This document shows positions 4,806 through 10,099 of a DNA stretch of 10,099 nucleotides, one piece after another. The position numbers and the translations under genes were made by a program. Position 1 is the first letter of the stretch. The number at the start of each line of letters is the position of its first letter. The notes under the pieces were generated by a model that saw nothing but the letters and a program-made list of their open reading frames with translations, was not told where the DNA came from and ran no database searches. The DNA lies in assembly GCA_035299305.1 (NCBI GenBank), contig DATGWV010000300.1:1-10099 (forward strand), written 5' to 3'. This DNA is from BJHL01 sp035299305. Lineage in GTDB: Bacteria; Planctomycetota; Phycisphaerae; Phycisphaerales; UBA1924.

Positions 4806-7610
4806 ATGCCTCACCGTCCGCTCTGGTCGCCTTCGCTGTTGTCCCCGCGCTGCTCGCCCGTCGCCATTCTGCTCGCCGCAGCCACCTTCACACCACTGGC
4901 CGCTTTCGCGCAGCCCATCAACGACGCCTGCATCAACGCCACCACGCTCACCTCGGGAGTCGCCGCCTCCGGCACACTCGTCGATGCCACACTCGAGCCC
5001 CTCGACACCGGCCCCCTCTGTCCCGACTTCGTCACCACCGACGTCTGGTACCGCTTCGAAGTTCCCGAGCCGGGCGCATACCAGTTCGTTCTGAACGGCC
5101 CGCAAGTCAGCGACTTGTCTCTGGCCGTCACCAACGGCTGCCCGGGCATCTTCGTTGCTGTTCTCTCTTGCACAGGCAGCACCAACGGCCAGCCCATCAC
5201 TGTCCCCTTCCAAGCGTTCTTCAACGAGCAACTTTTCTTCCGCGTCAGTTCCGCATCGGGTGTCGGCAGCAACTTCACCATCACTGCCGGCCCCATGCCC
5301 CCGCCCGTCAACGACGAATGCGCCGGTGCCCTCCCGCTCACGCTCGACAGCACCATCACCGCTTCCAACATCAGCGCCACCACCTCGCTCGCGCTCAACA
5401 CGCCAGTCCTCTGCCGCAGCATCAACCCAGGCATCGAAGGCGGCGCAGACATCTTCTACCGCTTCACGCCTCCCTTCACCAGCACCTTCGACTTCTCCCT
5501 CTGCGGCTCCGAACTCGACAGCGTGATCTCGCTCCACTCCGGCTGTCCCGCCACATCCTCCAACGTCATCGCGTGCAACGACAACGCTGCCCTCAACTTC
5601 TGCGCCGACCAGTTCGGCTTCAGCACGTCCACCTCCTACCTCGCAGGCATCCCACTCCAGCAAGGCCAAACCTACTACCTCCGCGTCGCCGGCACCCGCT
5701 TCGTCGACTTTGAAACGGGCGAACTCCTCCTCCCCAGCCGCGGCATCACCAAAGTCACAGTTTCACAAGCCGCCCCCGCGACTGCACCCACCAACGACAC
5801 CTGCGAAACCGCGACGCCTCTCCTCCCCGACACCTTCATCACCGGCACCACCCTCAACGCCGCCGGCACTCCCGGCGCCTGCGCCACCGACGACCCCTGG
5901 GATGTCTGGTACAGCTACACATCTTCCGCTAGCACCACGCAAATCATCGGCTTCAAGCTCCAAGACATGGACTTCGCCAACGCCGCGACCATGTCCCTCT
6001 ACAGCGCATGCGGCAGCGATCCCATCGCCTGCGAAACCTTCAACCCCGTCACCAATCCGATCATGCACCTCTACGCCGCCGTCGAACCGGGTGCCACCGT
6101 GCGTCTGCGCATCGCCGGCGCACAAGGCATCGATGACACTTTCCGACTGGGCACCATCGTCGAAGGCGATGCTGCTTCAAATCTCACCTGCGCCACCGCA
6201 CAGAGCGTCGCGCTGAACGAAGTCGTCTCGCTCAACACCGCCGCCGCCGCTACTCGCCTCTTTGGCGAACTCGCCTGCAACCCCGAAATCATCTTGGGCG
6301 ACTTCTCACCTCTCTGGTACAGCTTCACCGCGCCCACCGACGGCTACTACCGCTTCGGCACCGACGCTCCCGACGAACAACAGACCACGCTCAACCTATA
6401 CACCGCCTGTGGCGCGCCGAGCCAAATCTGCCGCTTCGCTGGTGACAACCAATCCGTCAATCCCAACGCCGCCGCCGCGTCCATCTTCGTCTCGCAAGGC
6501 CAGACCATCCTCGCGCGCGTCGCCAAAGCCGGCACACGCCGCAGCGACGCCAGCTTCACCGTCACGTCCTTGCCGCCCCCGCCCCCCGTCATCAACGACG
6601 ACTGCGCCACCGCCATCGCCATCCCCTCCATGCCCTTCGCCGGCTCCGTTGACGTCACGCTCGCACAAGCCGACGAACGCGCCTGTTCCAACTTCGCTCC
6701 CACCCTCAACGGCATCTGGTACACCTACACACCAGCAAGCGACGTCCTCTTCTTCGGCCGCGCCATCTACCCCGACACCAACGACGCCTTCGTCAGCGTC
6801 TGGGAAGGCACCTGCGACAACCTCCAGGAACTTGGCTGCCCCACCATCGCCCACTCGCCCATCCCCATGTCCGCGGGCGTCACCTACACGATCATGATGG
6901 GTGTGCCCACCTTCGTCGGCCAACCCATCAACATCCCTTACGGCTCCACCATCGACTTCTCCCTGCTCGCTCTGCCCGCCGCCCCCAACGACACCTGCGA
7001 CACAGCACAAGTCGTCGGCGCCGTTCCCGCCGAGTTTGACTTTGATCCGCGCGGCGCAACCGCGGAATTCCCGCGCCCCACCTGCGCCATCGGCCTCCTC
7101 GACCAATTCGAAAACTCCACGTGGTACAAACTCACCACGCAAACCGCCGGCACCCTCACCTTCACGGGCGAAGCTGAGCTCAACGAACTCAACTACGAAC
7201 CCGTCGGCGTTCTCTACGAAGCCCCGTGCAACGAACGCGTCGAAATCGCCTGCGCGGCCCCCATCAACGAAAACGGCCTGCCCACCAACCGTTTCACACT
7301 CACGCACGAACTCGAAGCCGGCCGCACCTACTACCTCGCCACCGGCCTCTGGGGCTTCAACGCGGGCGGCCCCATGCGTGTCACCATCAACTACACAGGC
7401 GTCATCACACCCGAGTGTGACGACATCGACTTCAACAACAACGACGTCTTCCCCGAAGACCAGGACGTCATCGACTTCTTCCGCGTCCTCGCCGGCGCCG
7501 AATGCAGCACCTGCAACGACATCGACGTGAACAACAACAGCGTCTTCCCCGAAGATCAGGACGTCATCGACTTCTTCAATCTGCTCGCCGGCGGTAACTG
7601 CCCGCTCTAA
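4806..7610 (+). CDS. Large exported protein: six N-D-x-C modules plus two dockerin-like repeats
   Basis: This 934-residue protein is exported. Residues 1-35 form a Sec-type signal peptide with a hydrophobic core at about 19-34 and an A-F-A/Q cleavage site after Ala35. Six modules of 130-161 residues follow, each opening with N-D-x-C or a variant: residues 38, 168, 329, 459, 596 and 727. Each has an aromatic W/F-Y-x-(F/Y/L) strand 35-50 residues in (W81, F217, W368, W504, W638, W773), and most end in a hydrophobic strand, often before a Pro-rich joint; this fits repeated beta-sandwich domains. The opening cysteine and later cysteines may form disulfides. Residues 871-934 are two 32-residue dockerin-like repeats with D-x-N-x-N metal-ligand-like residues. 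Similar modular exported proteins are common in Phycisphaerales; their function is not known to me. Adhesion, surface-layer or scaffold roles are possible. No catalytic motif is visible. Confidence 0.88.
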   Translation: MPHRPLWSPSLLSPRCSPVAILLAAATFTPLAAFAQPINDACINATTLTSGVAASGTLVDATLEPLDTGPLCPDFVTTDVWYRFEVPEPGAYQFVLNGPQVSDLSLAVTNGCPGIFVAVLSCTGSTNGQPITVPFQAFFNEQLFFRVSSASGVGSNFTITAGPMPPPVNDECAGALPLTLDSTITASNISATTSLALNTPVLCRSINPGIEGGADIFYRFTPPFTSTFDFSLCGSELDSVISLHSGCPATSSNVIACNDNAALNFCADQFGFSTSTSYLAGIPLQQGQTYYLRVAGTRFVDFETGELLLPSRGITKVTVSQAAPATAPTNDTCETATPLLPDTFITGTTLNAAGTPGACATDDPWDVWYSYTSSASTTQIIGFKLQDMDFANAATMSLYSACGSDPIACETFNPVTNPIMHLYAAVEPGATVRLRIAGAQGIDDTFRLGTIVEGDAASNLTCATAQSVALNEVVSLNTAAAATRLFGELACNPEIILGDFSPLWYSFTAPTDGYYRFGTDAPDEQQTTLNLYTACGAPSQICRFAGDNQSVNPNAAAASIFVSQGQTILARVAKAGTRRSDASFTVTSLPPPPPVINDDCATAIAIPSMPFAGSVDVTLAQADERACSNFAPTLNGIWYTYTPASDVLFFGRAIYPDTNDAFVSVWEGTCDNLQELGCPTIAHSPIPMSAGVTYTIMMGVPTFVGQPINIPYGSTIDFSLLALPAAPNDTCDTAQVVGAVPAEFDFDPRGATAEFPRPTCAIGLLDQFENSTWYKLTTQTAGTLTFTGEAELNELNYEPVGVLYEAPCNERVEIACAAPINENGLPTNRFTLTHELEAGRTYYLATGLWGFNAGGPMRVTINYTGVITPECDDIDFNNNDVFPEDQDVIDFFRVLAGAECSTCNDIDVNNNSVFPEDQDVIDFFNLLAGGNCPL
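4917..7415 (+). repeat. Six tandem diverged N-D-x-C modules
   Basis: Module boundaries, taken at the start motif, are 4917-5306, 5307-5789, 5790-6179, 6180-6590, 6591-6983 and 6984-7415. The start motifs read INDAC, VNDEC, TNDTC, NLTC (Asp lost), INDDC and PNDTC. The modules are strongly diverged at DNA level, so the duplications are old. Module 2 is longest because of an insertion around its C-D-Q region. Confidence 0.75.
7416..7607 (+). repeat. Tandem 96-bp repeat encoding two dockerin-like segments
   Basis: Two 96-nt units, 7416-7511 and 7512-7607, run up to the stop codon. Each begins with Cys and encodes C-x-D-I-D-x-N-N-N, then VFPEDQDVIDFF, then LAG and a Cys near the end. The middle is nearly identical at DNA level (for example cgtcttccccgaaga at 7445 and 7541), in contrast to the diverged modules before it. 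The units resemble dockerin/EF-hand calcium-binding loops and, in planctomycetes, such C-terminal pairs are thought to act as sorting or attachment tags. Confidence 0.85.
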
Positions 7611-7638
7611 CTCAACCCTATCCCAAACACTTCCCACG

Positions 7639-7666
7639 GAGGCGGGCCCCGCACAGAGCCCGCCTC
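7639..7666. other. Perfect GC-rich hairpin after the exported-protein gene
   Basis: GAGGCGGGC (7639-7647) pairs with GCCCGCCTC (7658-7666) around a 10-nt loop, 28 nt past the stop codon. No U-tract follows on either strand, so it is more likely an RNA-stabilising 3' hairpin or part of a double terminator with the next hairpin. Confidence 0.6.
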
Positions 7667-7668
7667 GC

Positions 7669-7699
7669 AAGGCGGACGCGTCCTCCCCGCGTCCGCTTT
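7669..7699 (+). terminator. Probable intrinsic terminator after the exported-protein gene
   Basis: GCGGACGCG (7672-7680) pairs with CGCGTCCGC (7688-7696) around a 7-nt loop, flanked by AAG and TTT that extend the stem. The U-tract is short (TTTGTC), so termination may be partial. It sits between convergent genes and may help stop transcription from either side. Confidence 0.65.
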
Positions 7700-7722
7700 G
7701 TCATTTCACACGCCGCACTTCC

Positions 7723-8592
7723 TCACCCCAGGGCCCCCGGCAAACTCGCCGGCTGCCCCGTCGCAATGATCGCGTGCAAGTGCTTCCGCATGCGATCCAG
7801 CAGGTTCCAATACAGAATCAGCGCAATCAGCGGCCCCAGCGCCGCCGCAAGAAAGCCAACCGTCCCAAGCACCACCAGCAACCACTGATACTTCTTCGCC
7901 CGCCGCACCATCCACGCGTCCGGCACACGCTGCCCCAGCCACATCACATGCCGCACCATCGCGACGATCTTCACAAAGAACGCCACCACCCAAACTAAGC
8001 CAATCAGAAACGACAGCAAATCAAGGAGATCGACGATCGGAGCTTGTGTCGACGCTCCAGACGCGCTCTTCATCGCGAATGAGAGCGAATCCACCAGCAT
8101 CGCCACCCCTGCCAGTGCAATCTCCACAATCGCCGCGATCCTCGCAACATTGCGGGCCGATGCGGCATGCTCAACACCCGCAAACTGCGGATCAGGCTGC
8201 GTCACCCGCATGTAGCCACAGAAGATCCAAATGCTCAGCCCAAACAGCAAGCCGTCACTGACCCAACTCACGGCGTGCTCGAGCAGCGGTCGCTGCATGA
8301 CGACCACGATGCCCACGAGCCCTCCGACGACGGCCACCCCGATGAACCAAAGAATCCCGTGAAGAATCCACTTGAGCCCCGTCGCCAGCGACTGCAGATA
8401 TTCCGCCCCTGCATATTGCAGCATCTCCCCTCGCAGCGAGTCCGCCACCGCTGCGCCACATTCCGGACAACTTCCCGAAATCGCAACCCCGCGAATGTTG
8501 TACCCGCACGTGTTGCAGTAGCGGTCACTGTCCACCAGCGTCACTGCCGCACCCGCCTCAACCACCTCACGCTCGTCAGTCTGCTTCTCCAT
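7723..8592 (-). CDS. Zinc-ribbon membrane protein with about five transmembrane helices
   Basis: This 289-residue protein opens with a four-cysteine zinc ribbon: Cys26, Cys29, Cys42 and Cys45 in the pattern C-N-T-C-G-Y-N-I-R-G ... C-P-E-C-G. This type of N-terminal ribbon is frequent in planctomycete proteins of unknown function. Hydrophobic helices follow at about 74-100, 112-128, 139-163, 181-203 and 226-252, joined by short charged loops, so it should sit in the cytoplasmic membrane. The acidic-polar stretch 1-23 before the ribbon is likely disordered. The ATG at 8592 is preferred over a TTG at 8691, because the added 33 residues are low-complexity, have no ribosome site and overlap the divergent promoter region; the Shine-Dalgarno at 8592 is also weak. 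No enzymatic motif is visible and the function is unknown. Confidence 0.83.
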   Translation of the reverse strand: MEKQTDEREVVEAGAAVTLVDSDRYCNTCGYNIRGVAISGSCPECGAAVADSLRGEMLQYAGAEYLQSLATGLKWILHGILWFIGVAVVGGLVGIVVVMQRPLLEHAVSWVSDGLLFGLSIWIFCGYMRVTQPDPQFAGVEHAASARNVARIAAIVEIALAGVAMLVDSLSFAMKSASGASTQAPIVDLLDLLSFLIGLVWVVAFFVKIVAMVRHVMWLGQRVPDAWMVRRAKKYQWLLVVLGTVGFLAAALGPLIALILYWNLLDRMRKHLHAIIATGQPASLPGALG

Positions 8593-8683
8593 CTCGCTCA
8601 CTCTACCACGAAAGCGGCTCGTGCCAACCCAGCTCCCCGCCGCCTCGCCCGCCCCCACCATTCCCGCTATCCTACTTCCCCTC

Positions 8684-8703
8684 AGGGCCAAACCCTTGGC
8701 CCT
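8684..8703 (+). promoter_or_regulatory. Hairpin in the leader of the lipoprotein gene
   Basis: AGGGCCAA (8684-8691) pairs perfectly with TTGGCCCT (8696-8703) around a 4-nt loop, ending 37 nt before the ATG at 8741. No U-tract follows directly; a pyrimidine-rich stretch does (ATTTCTTTCCCC). It could be a DNA operator or an RNA leader element. Confidence 0.45.
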
Positions 8704-8729
8704 CGTCCCCGATTTCTTTCCCCGTTCTC

Positions 8730-8734
8730 AAGGA
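8730..8734 (+). promoter_or_regulatory. Shine-Dalgarno of the lipoprotein gene
   Basis: AAGGA ends 6 nt before the ATG at 8741. It fixes the start there and not at an upstream in-frame codon at 8621, which would bury the lipoprotein signal peptide inside the protein. Confidence 0.75.
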
Positions 8735-8740
8735 TCGTCC

Positions 8741-9898
8741 ATGCCTTTGACGAATCGCAAGACCGGTCTGGGCCTTTCACTCCTGCTCTCCGCGTGCGCA
8801 CTCGTCTCGCTCGCCGGCTGCGGAGGCGGCATTCGCACCAACGCTCCCAGCGCCTCCACCGCGCAGGTCGCCACCTTCGACACCACCGCTATCCCCGCCG
8901 AAAACTGGAAAGCCGCCGGCTACCGCCTCGACTGGGTCGGCTTTCCCTTCCCCGCCACCCCCGGCGTCAACATGGTCCGCGACATGATCGCCGCCGATGA
9001 TGTCATCATCGCCCAAGACCGCCAGTCGCGCGTCACCATCCTCGAAGCCAACAACGGCCAGGTCCGCTGGAGCACCAGCATCGCCAACCCGCTCACGAAA
9101 TTCGTGGGCCTCACGCGCGACACCGCCGATGCCTCGCGCCTCATCGTCAGCAGCGAAAGCGAAGCCTTCGTCCTCGCCATGAGCAACGGCAGCCTCCTCG
9201 CTCGCGAGAAGTTCGAGCGCGTCGTCAACACCAAGCCCGTCGCCATCCCCGGCCAACTCATCTACGGCACCGGCGTGGGCGAAGTCCTCTCCCACCGCCT
9301 GGGCATCGGCCTCAAGGCCTGGGGCTTCCAAGGCAACGGCACCATCGAAGCCGATCCCATCAAAGTCGGCGACATCGTCAGCGTCGTCAGCCAGCGCGGC
9401 GACGTCATGTTCTTCGCTCCCGACAACGGCAACCTCGTCGGTCGCGGCATGACCTTCGGCGGCCTGGGCAGCAACCCCGTCGCCAGCAGCGACACCGTCT
9501 ACCTCGCCAGCCGCGACCAGTCCGTCTGGGCCTTCGCAACCTCCGGCGCAACCCGCTGGCGCTACCGCACGCCCGCCGTCCTCACCTCGCAGCCCTTCCT
9601 CCACGCCAACGCCCTCTACGTCAACATCCCGGGCGACGGCCTCACCTCCCTCAACGCTCGCACTGGCGAAGTCATCTGGAAGAGCAAGGACATCAAGGGC
9701 GACGTCATCGCCGCTCGTGGCAAGAACCTTCTCGCCTTCGACGGCACCACCCTCACCGTCCTCGACATCGCTCGCGGCCGCGTCCTCTCCCAATTCGGCA
9801 CCCCGGGCATCACCCGCTTCATCGCCGACAAGCCCGCCGACGGCAATCTCTACGCCATCACCACCGGCAACCAGGTCGTCAAGTACATCCCGCAGTAA
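8741..9898 (+). CDS. Lipoprotein with PQQ-type beta-propeller (BamB-like)
   Basis: This 385-residue protein starts with a lipoprotein signal peptide: basic residues at 6-7, a hydrophobic core at 10-23 and the lipobox Leu24-Ala25-Gly26-Cys27, so the mature protein should begin at lipidated Cys27. The rest reads as a PQQ-repeat beta-propeller, with blade-end motifs of the type 'L-x-A-x-x-G-x-x-x-W': 101-110 (LEANNGQVRW), 262-273 (ending in Trp273) and 304-313 (LNARTGEVIW). The overall length is close to that of E. coli BamB (about 390), which helps insert outer-membrane proteins, and the lipoprotein-plus-propeller layout is the same. PQQ dehydrogenases are much longer and carry cofactor ligands not seen here. 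Assignment to the BAM complex is inference, since no other bam gene is adjacent. It is transcribed alone and has its own terminator. Confidence 0.85.
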   Translation: MPLTNRKTGLGLSLLLSACALVSLAGCGGGIRTNAPSASTAQVATFDTTAIPAENWKAAGYRLDWVGFPFPATPGVNMVRDMIAADDVIIAQDRQSRVTILEANNGQVRWSTSIANPLTKFVGLTRDTADASRLIVSSESEAFVLAMSNGSLLAREKFERVVNTKPVAIPGQLIYGTGVGEVLSHRLGIGLKAWGFQGNGTIEADPIKVGDIVSVVSQRGDVMFFAPDNGNLVGRGMTFGGLGSNPVASSDTVYLASRDQSVWAFATSGATRWRYRTPAVLTSQPFLHANALYVNIPGDGLTSLNARTGEVIWKSKDIKGDVIAARGKNLLAFDGTTLTVLDIARGRVLSQFGTPGITRFIADKPADGNLYAITTGNQVVKYIPQ

Positions 9899-9926
9899 CT
9901 CACTGCTCTACCAAACATCCCCAATC

Positions 9927-9953
9927 AACGGCCGCTCCGAAGCGGCCGTTTTT
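9927..9953 (+). terminator. Strong intrinsic terminator after the lipoprotein gene
   Basis: AACGGCCGCT (9927-9936) pairs perfectly over 10 bp with AGCGGCCGTT (9941-9950) around a 4-nt loop, and the T-run is 9949-9953. It lies 28 nt past the stop codon. Confidence 0.9.
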
Positions 9954-10013
9954 CATTGCGCGCGTTCCGCATCACGACGCATCAACACACCCCTTGCACC
10001 GACACGAAGAGCC

Positions 10014-10047
10014 CAAAAGAAAAAGCGGCCGCCTCACAGCGACCGCT
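10014..10047 (-). terminator. Minus-strand intrinsic terminator for a gene entering from the right
   Basis: Read on the minus strand, AGCGGTCGC (10047-10039) pairs with GCGGCCGCT (10032-10024) over 9 bp with one G-U wobble and a 6-nt loop, followed by TTTTTCTTTT. On the plus strand that wobble is a C/A mismatch and there is no T-run, so the minus strand is the functional one. It implies a convergent gene from the right. A minus-strand stop TGA at 10053-10051 ends a 15-codon open stretch and could be its end, but another frame closes at about 10069-10067 and the choice cannot be made from so few bases. Confidence 0.75.
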
Positions 10048-10099
10048 CACTCACAACAAACTTGACTCATCCAACCACGAGGCACCCCACGTGCCCACC

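Larger units (their letters stand above)
8593..8740. promoter_or_regulatory. Divergent intergenic region between membrane protein and lipoprotein genes
   Basis: These 148 bp must hold promoters for both flanking genes. TATCCT at 8668-8673 is a possible plus-strand -10 element but lacks a recognisable -35. The hairpin at 8684-8703 would then lie in the leader of the lipoprotein transcript. Confidence 0.4.

Noticed and set aside
4659..5669. 336-codon minus-strand open frame over the start of the exported protein
   Set aside because: It is an Ala/Gly/Glu/Val-rich shadow covering the divergent promoter and signal peptide; the plus strand carries the real gene.
6396..7670. 424-codon minus-strand open frame over modules 4-6
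   Set aside because: It is a Gly/Val/Asp/Glu-rich shadow that runs through a hairpin and shows no domain.
8777..9793. 338-codon minus-strand open frame opposite the propeller lipoprotein
   Set aside because: Its composition is Ala/Gly/Asp/Glu/Val-rich only; the plus strand shows a lipobox and propeller motifs.
8741..9898. PQQ-dependent dehydrogenase as the identity of the propeller protein
   Set aside because: The protein is too short for that family and lacks visible cofactor and metal ligands; a BamB-like lipoprotein fits length and lipobox better.
1..10099. CRISPR array, tRNA, insertion sequence, prophage or defence system
   Set aside because: No spaced direct repeats, no cloverleaf-like sequence, no transposase or integrase motif and no terminal inverted repeats were seen on either strand.

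Overview
The window is high-GC, non-mobile chromosomal DNA that most resembles a planctomycete, probably of the Phycisphaerae/Phycisphaerales. Three things point there: a large exported protein ending in duplicated Asp/Asn-rich dockerin-like segments with a terminal 'LAGG-C' signature; a membrane protein opening with the 'C-x-x-C-G-Y-N-I-R-G ... C-P-E-C-G' zinc ribbon common in planctomycetes; and the repeated 'N-D-x-C' exported modules. The placement is inferred from motif memory, with no database search.

Layout from left to right. (1) 1-152 is the 3' end of a folate gene, 5-formyltetrahydrofolate cyclo-ligase. (2) 223-1518 is a membrane-anchored LysM/L,D-transpeptidase with a long Thr/Pro linker, closed by a clear intrinsic terminator. 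(3) 1716-3293 is an aldehyde dehydrogenase superfamily protein that keeps the catalytic tetrad but has unusual substitutions beside it. It converges, with a 6-bp gap, on (4) 3300-4613 (minus), a 437-residue protein I do not recognise, with a possible helix-turn-helix near its N terminus. (5) A 192-bp divergent intergenic region (4614-4805) holds a perfect 14-bp palindrome and two further dyads. (6) 4806-7610 encodes a 934-residue exported protein with six N-D-x-C modules and two 32-residue dockerin-like repeats, followed by twin hairpins. (7) 7723-8592 (minus) is a zinc-ribbon, five-helix membrane protein. (8) 8741-9898 is a lipoprotein with a PQQ-type beta-propeller (BamB-like), followed by a strong terminator. 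A second terminator on the opposite strand near the right end implies a minus-strand gene ending just beyond or at the window edge.

Much of the content concerns the cell envelope: a peptidoglycan cross-linking enzyme, an exported modular protein, a polytopic membrane protein and an outer-membrane-type lipoprotein. The genes are mostly single transcription units with their own terminators or divergent promoters, so I see no multi-gene operon and no defence, phage or mobile system. The most promising leads are the unrecognised gene at 3300-4613 with the palindrome upstream of it, the modular exported protein with its odd dockerin-like tail, and the altered active-site surroundings of the aldehyde dehydrogenase. 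No tRNA, rRNA, CRISPR array or insertion sequence was seen.
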